From Sinotaia quadrata (lineage: Eukaryota > Mollusca > Gastropoda > Architaenioglossa > Viviparidae): a stretch of DNA of 64,000 bases. Numbering within the stretch: position 1 is the first letter of the stretch; each line of letters opens with the position of its first letter. The position numbers and the translations under genes were made by a program. Location of the stretch: assembly GCA_028829895.1 (NCBI GenBank), contig CM054181.1:100862360-100926359 (forward strand), written 5' to 3'. The notes under the pieces are model-generated. The model saw only the letters and a list, made by a program, of their open reading frames with translations. It made no database searches and was not told where the DNA came from. Positions 26,467 to 63,958 of the stretch are shown piece by piece.

Positions 26467-27187
26467 AAGGATGGCAGGAAAACCATTGCTTTCTTATGCA
26501 AATCGTGGAGAGCTGAGACTGATAATGAGATAATAGAAACATACCAAATTCATGCATCAAGCAAACAAATAAAAACTACTTCTTTGGAGATTAATCGAAA
26601 AACAACACTTTGACATTGGTGAGTAACAAACATTTTAATTGATGCGGTAAAGAACATCATCTGATGAGTGAAGAACACTTTCATTGATGCGGTAGACTCC
26701 TAAAAAGAACATCATCGATGAAACTGATGAGCAACCAATATTTTAATGAAGCAACTAACTGATATAAAAACAGGTACTTGTTGCTGGTTCCCAACTAAAA
26801 GAATTCAATGTTTAATAAAATGTCTTTGTTGAAGCAGCTGTTGTCATTGTCAGGCTTTTAATGTCTGAATTTTAAAAGGCCAGTTTCTGACTGGAAGCTT
26901 CTTTGACTCCATAATCATGACTGACATTCTTGCTGTCAACAATAAAATTGTGCCACTTCCAACATTCTGAGAAGCAGCAATGTTAAAAGTTTCTTGAAAG
27001 AAGTAGAAAATCAGATACTATTCATATTTAAAACTTTTTAGCAGAGTGGAGTTTTCAATACATTAACACTCTTTATAATAAATGTCTGAAATAGTTAAGC
27101 AGTTTAGGAAAATCAAATTATTATATTGGTTTGGATTTCTTGGAGCTGCAGTCTCTTTCTTATCTCCAAACTGCCCCTAACTTGGGT
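26467..27187 (-). other. Probable 3' UTR of the receptor gene
   Basis: It lies between the stop codon and the first AATAAA on the minus strand. At 26620-26770 imperfect repeats of ATTTTAATTGATGCGGTAAA and GAACATCATC are seen. No coding signal. Confidence 0.45.
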
Positions 27188-53980
<26,793 letters not shown>

Positions 53981-53989
53981 CTGTGGAAA

Positions 53990-54650
53990 ATATAAACAAA
54001 CTTTGAATAAAGTGATGACTTTATAATATAGAATTTGACTCGAATGACGTCATGACTTTATAATATAGAATTTGACTCGAATGACGTCATGACTTTATAA
54101 TATAGAATTAGACTCGAATGACTTGGATGATTTTATAATACAGAATTAGTCTCGAATAACGAGAAGAGTTTATAATGTAGAATTAGACTAGAATGACGAA
54201 ATGAGTTTATAATAGACTCGATGATGTATTGACTTTATAATACAGAATTAGACTAGAATGACGTGATGAGTTTATAATATACAATCAGACTCGATGATGT
54301 ATTGACTTTATAATACGGAATTAGACTAGAATGACGTGATGAGTTTATAATATACAATCAGACTCGATGATGTATTGACTTTATAATACAGAATTAGACT
54401 CGATTGACGTGACGGCTTTATACTATAGAATTAGATTCGAATGACTATTGACTTTATAATAACAATTTGACTCGAATGATGTAATGACTTTATAATATAG
54501 AATTAGACTAGAATGACATGTTGACTTTATAATAAAGAATTTTACTCGAATGACGTGATAGCTTTATAATACAGAATTTGACTTGAATGATATTCTGACT
54601 TTATAAGATAGAGTTAGACTCGAATGACTTGATATAGAATTTGACACGCT
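53990..54650 (-). repeat. 37-bp array directly upstream of receptor exon 1
   Basis: About 17 copies of GACTTTATAATATAGAATTT with GACTCGAATGACGTCAT. The array begins about ten bases from the exon 1 acceptor, so it occupies the branch-site region of that intron. Confidence 0.92.
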
Positions 54651-55127
54651 TGTAAAATATGAAGATATTCCTTCAGCAAATTTTCCAGTAATGACTTTGG
54701 TAACTAACAAATTAACTAAAGAACAGATTGAGAACTGGTCGGATGGAGTGATGTTTTAGTAGTGTGCACATAATTATTATAGATTGATAGAATGATTAAT
54801 CATTCAGTAAATAAACTGGCTGACACATAGGTTGCCTATATGTTGGTTAACTTAATTACAAACTATCCAAAAAGGTGCTATTTTACTGAAAGAATGCTTG
54901 ATGAATGAATGTTTTGATAAAAGTTGGGTGTTATTATACTGTTAAAAATGTAGGCCTAATGTAATGAGCTTTACGGTATTAACTAATCATAGAGATAATA
55001 CTACTACTACCCCGCTTAACAAATCATTAAAAACTTCTAAAATAATATTTCTCAATTTTTGCAGTTTGAATAACATACATTCCCAATTCTAAGTAGAAGG
55101 CACGAACAGAGAAACAACATATCAGGA
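54651..55127. other. Non-coding DNA upstream of the receptor exons
   Basis: AT-rich. I looked for an exon ending in phase 2, as exon 1 requires, and did not find a convincing one. Confidence 0.6.
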
Positions 55128-56290
55128 GGAGTAAATTTGCCTGTCCCTATTTCTAAACTTAATTGTTATATAAATTGTTAAATGTCATCATGACATGACC
55201 TTCAGGTACTGCGCATGGTGATAGTTTTGGAAGTACCAGAGTTAAATTAACAACTCAGTAAGGAATATGTTAGAACTTGTTGATGTAATCCAAACCAGTT
55301 CCAAACAGAGGAGTAATTTTTCTGACGAATAGCCTCATACTTGTTTTATAACAATTTTATCCAATAGGAATAGACCAAAAGTTAATTTGTTGACGAATGT
55401 TCTATATTCTAATCATTTTGATTTCGACATAACTCAAGTCTGGTCACAAAAGGCGATCGTTAGCTTATGGTGAGTTAACTGACTGATAAAAGAAGAATGG
55501 ACTTGAAATATTTCATAAATGTTTTCTATTGATCTATGATTTGAATTGGAGAATGTTTTTTGTAGTCGAACCATTATTTCTATGATCATTAATTTAATTG
55601 CGTTTTACATCATATTTGTGAATTTTGATTAATGTTTTATTTCTTATTCTGCATGTGTATCAGGTTAATGAATATCATTGCAGCATTTGTAAGTTGAGAA
55701 TGTGTGTGTAAGAGAGAAAGGAGTTTAGAGCTGAACTATGCTTGAAACTTAGGGCTGACTTTAATTTGACTTTTGCAGAAAGGAGCATGCCTTTTGACAT
55801 TTTTGATTTTGTAACTGCTTCAGACTGCAGTGACTACTGTAATCTACTGGATCACGTGGTGTGTGTATCCAATGTTGTCGTAGAACTCAACAGTAAACGT
55901 ATTGCTGGAATTTGATTCCTGTGAATTCCATTTGAGAGCCAATATGACAGAAATTGAACTTTGAGTTTGGTCTCGAGAATTTACAAAGAAATTTTTGAAT
56001 ATTCCTCATGGTGTCCTTGAGTAGCTCACATGTAGGTTCTGGAACACTCCTTGTCATATGCTTGGAGCGCATATAAAGTTTTTGATGATTCTCCATGGTG
56101 TGCTTTGTGAGCGCATTGAAGATTCTGGAGCAGTAGTGTAATGTGTCTAAAAGGGGTCATAGGACCATCATCTAATATGAAAGAAAGTGACTTGTTGCAA
56201 ACCACGTGATTGTGAACACGTGCCAATGCCAGCTGTCATCATTGCAATGGTTATGTACCTTGACTCTAATTAATTATCTCTCTAACTCCA
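55128..56290 (+). repeat. Dispersed repeat A, copy 3
   Basis: It starts AGGAGTAAATTTGCCTGTCC and follows copy 2 block by block for more than 1 kb. Small reading frames inside are not conserved in copy 2. Confidence 0.75.
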
Positions 56291-56650
56291 CTCTCGTGAA
56301 TTATACCTATGAACTTGATTATATGTATATATAACTGAAGGAGTGCCTAGCATTTAATTATACCTATGAACTAGATTATATACATATATATAACTGAAGG
56401 AGTGCCTAGCATTTAATTATACCTATGAACTAGATTATATACATATATATAACTGAAGGAGTGCCTAGCATTTAATTATACCTATGAACTAGATTATATA
56501 CATATATATAACTGAAGGAGTGCCTAGCATTTAATTATACCTATGAACTAGATTATATACATATATATAACTGAAGGAGTGCCTAGCATTTAATTATACC
56601 TATGAACTAGATTATATACATATATATAACTGAAGGAGTGCCTAACATTT
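56291..56650. repeat. 61-bp tandem array x6
   Basis: Nearly identical units containing ATTATATACATATATATAAC and TGAAGGAGTGCCTAGCATTT. The low divergence suggests recent expansion. Confidence 0.95.
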
Positions 56651-57172
56651 AATCAAACATTATTGTGAAGTAATGTAAATGTCAACACTCTTTTGATTAT
56701 ATACATATTTGTATATTTGATTGTTGGTTTAATAAATATATTGTTAAATTTGAATAAATATATTGTTAAATTTATTACCCTTCTTGCAGATATATTAAAA
56801 CGTAATGTTGGAGTAACAGTGGGTGAATGAGGGCTCGTTAAATATTAAATAAAAGACAGATTTTTATTACCCCTTTAGTAAGAAGTTTCTATCTGCAGAA
56901 GCATTATGTGACAGTAGTAAAACGTCTATCTTATTGTGTAAAGAGTACAGTTTTATGATACCCTTATAATCTGCCCAGTGAGAGACATGTTGCTCTTATG
57001 GGAGAATTATTAATAACTATAAATTAAGATTCTTGATCACTTGTAATTAGTTATGTGTTACTAATTAATAAATAATAATCATAACAAGTGAAGGGTGCAC
57101 AGAGGAGTCACAATATCTAACATTTATAAATATTCTAGTTCCTAAACACCAAGTGGGTGTATTGTTACGTTT
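56651..57172. other. Non-coding DNA up to the retrotransposon
   Basis: AT-rich. 56995-57090 matches a small dispersed repeat at 34295-34385. The five bases before the LTR (TGTAT, 57168-57172) should be one copy of the target duplication; its partner is off window. Confidence 0.65.
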
Positions 57173-58723
57173 CCAGTATTTATTTAAAGACCCTGCTTAG
57201 AATAATTAAAGACTTTAAATATAATTAATTCTTTCTCTCATATTCTATGCAGACTGGTTGCTCAATTTATTATTTGACTAATTAAAAGTGTGTCTTGTAG
57301 TTCAGACGACAAATTTACAAACTAATAAACTGCGAACTTTTAGCTAGATTTGAAAACAGTTAAATCCCTCTAAATTAATATGCACTCGTTATCAATCTTT
57401 CTGCTCATCCGCCCCCATTCAAATCTAAGAATTAATCTAATTGGTCTATTGTGCATAGAAATCAACTACTAAGAGGTATTAACAAAGAAAATAAGATTTA
57501 ATAAAGTTTAACAAGTTAACAATGATCAAATGCGAACGTGAATAGTCTAATTCTCTTGTCTTTACGCGCACATGCCCGGTTATTGTCAACCTAAATTGCC
57601 AGAAAAATGTTCCCTTGAGATCTGTACACTTGGTTTGCACTTAGCTATATTCTTGTATCAGCCTGGTATGATGCTCAGTCATTGCCGGTCTGTTCCCACA
57701 GTCTCCCTCTAGCGACGCACGTGGTGCCTAAGGAATGGTGTTCCTCCTTTAGTAGCTAGGGACTTGGAATTTTAGTGGCGTGACCCTCAGAGCAGAATTC
57801 CTCCATAGAATTCAACCAGCTTATACAAATAAGCTTAAGCAAGGTGAGGCATGGGTGAAACACGAACCGACCTGTGGATGCAACGTGCTTGGATATAATT
57901 CTCAACCTAACACGTCCTACTTAGGCATGGCTCAGTTAAATGCGCTGAGTAAAGAGTTTTCGACCTCGCGTCGCTTACAATTAGATTTAGAAAAAATATA
58001 ATCGTCTCACATGTGTTCCATTTAACAATCATGACGTATGAAGCAATAAAATAGATACAACGTTAAATTAATGTTCATACAAAAAGGGTAATTCAAACCA
58101 ACAGAGCGCTTCACAATTTACAATTAAAATTACACGCAATAATTGAATTACATGAAGAATTCATATCGAGTGCAGCATTCTGGCTCTAGTGAATTAAAAT
58201 AATATAAATTAAAGTACAAAATGGAAAAAGGGTTACAATAAATTTATATTCCGTAACTTATAGGTTTTCAGCTATTTCTCTGAACCATGCTCAAGCATAT
58301 ATGGAAATCATATAATACATAGCACAAATACATACTTAAACAATACATAGGCAAATACTATTAAATAAAATGATACCTTTATATGAGAAGTCGAAGGGTA
58401 CCTTGATTCTCTATGGCTGTCGGCTGCCTCTCACGACCCGAGTAGCTGATGGAAGTAGCTGAGGTGTGCTCGGAGTGAGGAGCGGAAGCGCGTGGTCATA
58501 TTTATAGAAAAGCATATTGCGTATCACGTGACTGTTCGCGAAGCATGTAGTAGGTTCGAGAACTGGACAATGATCCTAAAGTTACATAACATCTTGACCT
58601 GTTCTAGAAGCGCTTCGAAAAGGGAAGGCTTTGAACAAAGGAGTCAAGGGTTTCAAATATTCGAATTTGAAGTAAACAAGGCAAGTGGGTCATCAGGTCA
58701 GACATTTTTATCAGACTGTGACA
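57173..58723 (-). repeat. 3' LTR (1,551 bp)
   Basis: Plus-strand reading starts TGTTACGTTTCC and ends CAGACTGTGACA, so the LTR has TG...CA ends. It includes a TATA box (58498-58507, minus strand) and a CACGTGAC motif (about 58526-58533). Confidence 0.93.
58498..58507 (-). promoter_or_regulatory. LTR TATA box
   Basis: Minus strand TCTATAAATA, about 220 bases inside the LTR from its 5' end, a plausible U3 promoter position. A CACGTGAC motif lies just downstream in transcription-opposite sense and recurs in solo LTR 1. Confidence 0.5.
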
Positions 58724-58736
58724 CCCCCTTGCTTTT
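58724..58736 (-). promoter_or_regulatory. Polypurine tract
   Basis: Minus strand AAAAGCAAGGGGG lies directly before the LTR start TGTCACAG. This is the expected primer site for plus-strand DNA synthesis. Confidence 0.88.
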
Positions 58737-58769
58737 GAGGCGTTTATCTTACCAAAGATAAAATGCCTC
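58737..58769. other. Hairpin beside the polypurine tract
   Basis: GAGGC and TTTATCTT pair with AAGATAAA and GCCTC around a four-base loop: 13 pairs with one small internal bulge. Confidence 0.7.
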
Positions 58770-58946
58770 CTACAAATTAGGTATGATAAAATGTAGAAGT
58801 CCACAACGAAGAAAAATTTACACAAAAAAAATTTCAACATTCCTAGAAATAAAGTGTGCAACTATATTTCATATTTACAGGAAAGAATCCGTAGGGTTCA
58901 GTTAATTGATTAAACGACATTCTATCGGTACCGGCACTTGATGGCG

Positions 58947-60893
58947 TCAAGCACGACTCATGTAATCTGCGCCAACATTCAAAGACCCTTTGATGTAATG
59001 AATATTTGCGTCATACTGTGTCAGAAACAAAGACCAACGCATTAAACGGCTGTTCGTAAATTGCGCCTGCCCGAGAAAGGCCAACGGCTGGTGATCGCAC
59101 TCAATGACAAAGGTTTTTCCGTACAAATAGTTTTCGAACTTTTTTATAGCCCAAACTATTGCAAGACATTCCTTTTTACTGGTGGAATATTTCTGTTCAG
59201 TAGTTGTGAGTTTACGGCTTGCGTATGCAACTGGGTGTTTGGTGTCATTGTGTTCTTGTAATAACACTGCTCCTAATCCTGTGTTGCTAGCATCAGTCCT
59301 TAACAAGAATGGTTTTGTCAAATCTGGCAGTTTAACAACTAAATCTGAAGTCAGTCTAGATTTCAGTGTGTCAAAAGCGTTTTGGCATGCATCAGTCCAC
59401 ACTACTTTTGTAGGCATATTCTTGCGTGTCAAGTCAGTCAGAGGACATGCAATGGCACTAAAATCTGGTAGGAATTTTCTGTAGTAATTAGCGAGACCAA
59501 GAAAACTTCTAACTTGTGTTTTTGTTAGCGGTTGTGAAGTGTCCTTAAGTTGTGCTATCTTAGCTTCACTTGGCGACATAGTTCCATGACTCAACTTGTG
59601 TCCCAAGAAGTCTAAGGAGAATTGTGCTATTTCACACTTCGTAGGGCGGGCAGTGAGGTTGGCTTGCTTTAATCTGGCTAGCACGTCTCGTAAGAGTGTC
59701 AAGTGCTCCTCCCAGGTCTGGGTGCCTAGAATTAAATCATCCATGAAGTTCTCAACTCCACGTCCGTACAGTGGTTCTAACAATGACCGCATCATTTTAG
59801 AAAAAATGCTTGGAGCGTTTGAAACTCCGAAAGGCATAACTTTCCATGTGTAGTTTCCTACTGGTGTAGTGAAAGCTAGTATGTGTCGATCAGTGTCCTT
59901 GACCTTGATTTGCCAAAAACCGCGTGACAAATCTATTTTGGTATAGTAATGAGCGTTAGCTAGTTTAGTGAAGATGAGATCCGGATCAGGAAGAGGTTCG
60001 GCACAAAACTCTGTCACTTGATTGAGTTTGCGGTAGTCTACGCAAAAACGGAACGAGTTATCACGTTTTTTAATCAACACGATGGGTGATCCGTAGGCAC
60101 TGTCAGTCTTCTCTATGACCCCTAGATCTAGCATAGTCTTAATCTCACGTCTAACGTCATCTATCTTAGCGTGTGGCAACGGATACGGCTTCAAACGTAT
60201 CGGTTTGTTGTCAGTCAGCTTCAGTGAAAATTCTATTAAGTCTGTCAACCCTGGTTTGTCTGTCAGAGTAGATGAGAACTCATTGAGCAATTTATTCACT
60301 TCTTCTTTCTGTCCTTCCGTCAAGGCGTCATTCACCCTAACGTCTTTAACAGTCTCCTCTGTCTGTAAAGGACAGTTTGGTAAAGTACTGGTGACGCAAT
60401 CAGTCTCCCCCTCGTCTTCTGTAACTATCGTCGCTACGACAAAATCAGCTTGAGTGGTTTGATCCTCACGGCTTATGTACTTTTTGAGTAGGTTAACATG
60501 AAAGATTTTCTCTCTCTTTCCTGTCTGTACCTTATAGTTCAGTCCCCCTAGCTTGGCGGTAACTACAAAGGGCCCCTTCCATTTCATCTGAAGTTTGTTA
60601 TGTGCTTCAGGAAGCAACAGTAACACTTTGTCGTTAACTTCAAATTCTCTAGGTTTGGTATGCTTATTGTAATATTCTGCCTGTCTAGACTGAGCTATCG
60701 TCAGGTTTTCCTGTGCTATCTTGCCTATAGTTTCAAGACGGTTTCTTAAGTCAGTGACGTATGTGTAAGTTGTTTTAACTTCGTCATCTGTCTTTTCATC
60801 AGTCCAAAGTGCCTTCAAAATCATCATCGGTCCGCGTACAGTACGTCCGTAAAGTAGCTCGAATGGTGAAAATCCAGTGGAAGATTGTGGCAC
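58947..60893 (-). CDS. pol: Retrotransposon ORF B: integrase C-terminus, reverse transcriptase, RNase H
   Basis: 648 codons from the first ATG; the frame is also open upstream of it. Residues 1-145 are the integrase end with a GPY/F-type module (MKWKGPFVV, about 104-112). RT occupies about 215-400, with catalytic D321 in KIDLSRGFWQI and FMDD at 383-386 (F for the usual Y). RNase H is about 505-648, with D534 (RTDAS), E575 (KKECLA), D600 (ECDHQPL) and D643 (GADYMSR). The product would copy the element RNA into DNA in a Gag particle. It lies in a different frame from ORF A; how it is expressed (frameshift or fusion lost by mutation) is unclear. No stop or gap inside. Confidence 0.95.
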   Translation of the reverse strand: MPQSSTGFSPFELLYGRTVRGPMMILKALWTDEKTDDEVKTTYTYVTDLRNRLETIGKIAQENLTIAQSRQAEYYNKHTKPREFEVNDKVLLLLPEAHNKLQMKWKGPFVVTAKLGGLNYKVQTGKREKIFHVNLLKKYISREDQTTQADFVVATIVTEDEGETDCVTSTLPNCPLQTEETVKDVRVNDALTEGQKEEVNKLLNEFSSTLTDKPGLTDLIEFSLKLTDNKPIRLKPYPLPHAKIDDVRREIKTMLDLGVIEKTDSAYGSPIVLIKKRDNSFRFCVDYRKLNQVTEFCAEPLPDPDLIFTKLANAHYYTKIDLSRGFWQIKVKDTDRHILAFTTPVGNYTWKVMPFGVSNAPSIFSKMMRSLLEPLYGRGVENFMDDLILGTQTWEEHLTLLRDVLARLKQANLTARPTKCEIAQFSLDFLGHKLSHGTMSPSEAKIAQLKDTSQPLTKTQVRSFLGLANYYRKFLPDFSAIACPLTDLTRKNMPTKVVWTDACQNAFDTLKSRLTSDLVVKLPDLTKPFLLRTDASNTGLGAVLLQEHNDTKHPVAYASRKLTTTEQKYSTSKKECLAIVWAIKKFENYLYGKTFVIECDHQPLAFLGQAQFTNSRLMRWSLFLTQYDANIHYIKGSLNVGADYMSRA

Positions 60894-60897
60894 TTCC

Positions 60898-63339
60898 CTA
60901 TATGCAAATAGTAGGGCAGGGATGTATCTGTCCCAGTCTTTCAGTGGCGAGCTTTTTAAGTGCTGTTTTTAATGTCCCATTGTATTTTTCAATCAGACCA
61001 TTTGCCTGGGGGTGGTATGGTGTGCAAGTAAGATGTTTGATGGAAAGTAAGCGATTTACTTCCTTCATTACGTTGCCTATGAATTGACTCCCCTGATCTG
61101 TCAAAATTTCCGTAGGAATTCCAACACGACTCCATAGACCGAAAAGGGCTTCGGCGACGGTTTCAGTATCAATGTTTTTCAATGGCACTGCGTCGGCGAA
61201 TCTCGTTGCGTAATCAATAGTGGTCAGCACGTATCGATTACCTCTCGTTGATGTGGGTATTATAGGCCCAATCAAATCCATTGCTACGTGTTTGTAGGGT
61301 TCACTGATCAGTTCAGGCTCTCCTAACGGCGCGGGTCTGATTGAATTTTTAGACTGTGTTCTCTGGCATGTGTCGCAACTTAACACGAATCTACGGATAT
61401 CGGCAGTGATGTCCGGCCAATAAAACTCACTTGTAATACGACTAGTTGTTTTTTGTACACCCATGTGTGCACCAAAAAGACTCTCATGACCTAATCGTAA
61501 TGCGTCATTTCGTTTGGTTTGTGGAACGACTAATTGTTTCCGAAATTCGTCTCCCACTTTCGAATAGCGGTACAATAAACCCTTTTTCAGAATAATGCAC
61601 GCTCTCTTATTCGAATCGTCAGTGTTGACGTCACTAACAGGTACAGCTTGCTTGCGTAACCGGTCTAGTGTTTCGTCTTCAGCTTGTAATAATTTAATCT
61701 CGCTAACTGTTGCTTCATCTACGGCTGGTGCGGCAGACATCGGTGCAGTCACAGATTTGTCTTTACTACTCGCTGCTCTGGTTACAGCGTTAACCAGTGG
61801 TGGTTCGGTTGAAGTTTGTTTTTTGCACGGCAAAACATACTTGCAACCAAGGATCACGTCATGCGGTGAGTTTTCCATAACGGCCGCTTTGACTGTTCCT
61901 TCTACAAAGTCTGAAACAATCGAGACTTCAGCTACTGGTAAAATGTCTTGTTCGCCGTTCGCAAAGGTGACAGAGATTGTCTCCCCTGTGTAATCGGTAC
62001 GGTTAACTAACGATGCATTTACTATAGCGTCTAGCTCACACCCTGTATCAAGCAAAGCGATTGTGTCGTGACCGTTTGCCTGTACTGGTGTTCGATTCGA
62101 CTTTTCCGTTTTAGGTGTATGACTTTCTACTGCGTAAACTTTAGCTGTTTTCTTTTCAGGACATGTTCGCGAAAAATGGCCACTATCACCGCAAGTGTAA
62201 CAAGCAAGATTCTTTTTATCCTTCTGTTTGTCAGACTTGTTTTTAGTGTCGGGTTTGGATGTTTTATCATCGCGTTCACTATGTGTCTTCCCGTCATTTT
62301 TCTTATCCTTTCGAGTCTGCGGTTCGTTCGGTCGAGACTTGTTGTTCGCGTGTGCGTTCGAGAATTGAGAATGTGCGTCATCAAAGCGATCGGCGGCGCT
62401 GCCTATCTCCTCTAGCGTAGATTTTTCCCTTATTGCTAAGTGAATCAGTAGATCTGATTTGTATGACCCGAGAATATGGTCTTTTACCATTTCATCCCTA
62501 AGACCTGCGTATGTCTGTGGAGTTTCAGCTAGATCTATCCATCTTTGGAACAAGTCCGTGACGCGTCGTATGTACTGTGCGTGCGTCTCTGAACTCGCTT
62601 TCGTGGCCTGTTTAAACTTACGTCGGTATGTATCTGCGGTGAGTTTGTAGCGCTTCAATAATGCGGCCTTGACTGTGTCGTAATTATCTGACTCAGAATC
62701 GCTAAGCTTATTGAATTCGTTTTTCGCAGTACCCTGCAGTAACCCCGATAAATTTATCGCCCAATGTTCCGCTGGAATGCTTGTTGCTCTGGCTAACTTT
62801 TCAAACGTTTTTAAATACGCGTCTATTTGATCTTTGTTCTCATCAAATGGGACCATATTTATCTTTGGAATGATGTTTTCAATTCTACTGTGATTATTTC
62901 CATCGCTAGAATGTGAATCACCACTGCTTCTGCGGTCACGGTTCGGGTTGGTAACTGCTAGTTTCTTTACTTCCCATTCTAACCGTTTTATTTCCGCGTC
63001 TGCCGCGATGCGTTTGGCTTCCGTATCCGCTGCGATGCGTTTGGCTTCCGTGTCTGCTAACCTTTCAGCTTCTAACTTTTTAAGTTCAGCTAGCTTTTCA
63101 GCTTCTAACTTTTTCAGTTCGCGCATAGCTACACGTTCTTCTCTTTCTATCTCTTGCCTTTCTTTGTCCGCTTTTTCTACTCTCTCCTTTTCTGCTTTTT
63201 CCGCTTTTTCTACTCTCTCCTTTTCTGCTTTTTCCGCTTTCTCTAGCTCAGTTTTGATGTAGCTAGTCAGTTCGTCACCCTGGTATCCTATTAAGGAACC
63301 TTTCTTTTTCAGATTCTCAATAACCTGCTCTAGATCCAT
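60898..63339 (-). CDS. gag-pol: Retrotransposon ORF A: Gag, protease, integrase (frame broken near the end)
   Basis: 813 codons from ATG at 63339. A Lys/Glu-rich coiled coil spans 28-128 with internal repeats (EKAEKERVEKAEKA; LKKLEAE). The capsid region (about 155-325) includes a SCAN-like part from about 222. A CCHC zinc knuckle lies at C380, C383, H388, C393. Aspartic protease follows with DTG at 431-433 and ILG near 496. Integrase has an HHCC zinc motif (H618, H625, C655, C658) and the catalytic triad D688, D748, E784; the last two are 35 residues apart, as in DD35E integrases. Homology leaves this frame near 60950 and continues in another frame that leads into ORF B, so ORF A ends early with about a dozen unrelated residues. 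Confidence 0.95.
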   Translation of the reverse strand: MDLEQVIENLKKKGSLIGYQGDELTSYIKTELEKAEKAEKERVEKAEKAEKERVEKADKERQEIEREERVAMRELKKLEAEKLAELKKLEAERLADTEAKRIAADTEAKRIAADAEIKRLEWEVKKLAVTNPNRDRRSSGDSHSSDGNNHSRIENIIPKINMVPFDENKDQIDAYLKTFEKLARATSIPAEHWAINLSGLLQGTAKNEFNKLSDSESDNYDTVKAALLKRYKLTADTYRRKFKQATKASSETHAQYIRRVTDLFQRWIDLAETPQTYAGLRDEMVKDHILGSYKSDLLIHLAIREKSTLEEIGSAADRFDDAHSQFSNAHANNKSRPNEPQTRKDKKNDGKTHSERDDKTSKPDTKNKSDKQKDKKNLACYTCGDSGHFSRTCPEKKTAKVYAVESHTPKTEKSNRTPVQANGHDTIALLDTGCELDAIVNASLVNRTDYTGETISVTFANGEQDILPVAEVSIVSDFVEGTVKAAVMENSPHDVILGCKYVLPCKKQTSTEPPLVNAVTRAASSKDKSVTAPMSAAPAVDEATVSEIKLLQAEDETLDRLRKQAVPVSDVNTDDSNKRACIILKKGLLYRYSKVGDEFRKQLVVPQTKRNDALRLGHESLFGAHMGVQKTTSRITSEFYWPDITADIRRFVLSCDTCQRTQSKNSIRPAPLGEPELISEPYKHVAMDLIGPIIPTSTRGNRYVLTTIDYATRFADAVPLKNIDTETVAEALFGLWSRVGIPTEILTDQGSQFIGNVMKEVNRLLSIKHLTCTPYHPQANGLIEKYNGTLKTALKKLATERLGQIHPCPTICI

Positions 63340-63958
63340 TTTACTGTCTTAGCGCGCTGGCTACAATAAGAATGTATCTCGTGAATTGTGTGTTTTAACC
63401 GTCGGCGATAACTCCGCTTATCCCGAAAATAACTTTTAGGCTACAACCTTACAAAAATTATTTAATTTACTCAGAACACCTTCCGAAATAAATTACGCGT
63501 TAACTCTTACACGTTTCACCTGCTTGTCACAGTGTCCGCTGTTCCAAGACTTTCGTAATGTCACGGCTCCTACCATACAACATTACACATTATATCTAGC
63601 ACCCTAAATATAATAGTCCGAAGTCTGTTACTACCGATAACTCCTAGCTGGCGGTATAACACGTTCGACTTCTCACAATGAAGTATCCAGTAACACAATA
63701 CTAAATAAATCATTTAACTTAATCAATGTAATGTTTAACTACGCTTAAACATACTACACTAATTAAAAAATGTACACTACTCTGCAAAAGAATACATGCA
63801 CATGTCACAACAAAAGCAAAGAAAATCAGTGATACAAAAATCAAAAGAACAATTGGCAATTTCTGTTCGTTCGTTTCTAGGTTTATGATACGCCCTATGT
63901 ATAAAAAATGTTACAAGTTACAATTTAATACATATCAATCCCGCGACGATCCCACACT
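63340..63958 (-). other. Retrotransposon leader
   Basis: 619 bases between the LTR and the Gag start codon. A possible primer binding site begins four bases after the LTR: minus strand TGGGATCGTCGCGGG (63940-63954). It starts with the TGG complementary to a tRNA CCA end; the tRNA was not identified. Confidence 0.55.

Noticed and set aside
26178..26501. Phe/Cys/Leu-rich reading frames on both strands
   Set aside because: Low-complexity translation of a pyrimidine-rich tandem repeat.
59061..63262. Plus-strand frames inside the retrotransposon
   Set aside because: Antisense shadows of the Gag-Pol frames; they have no recognisable domain.
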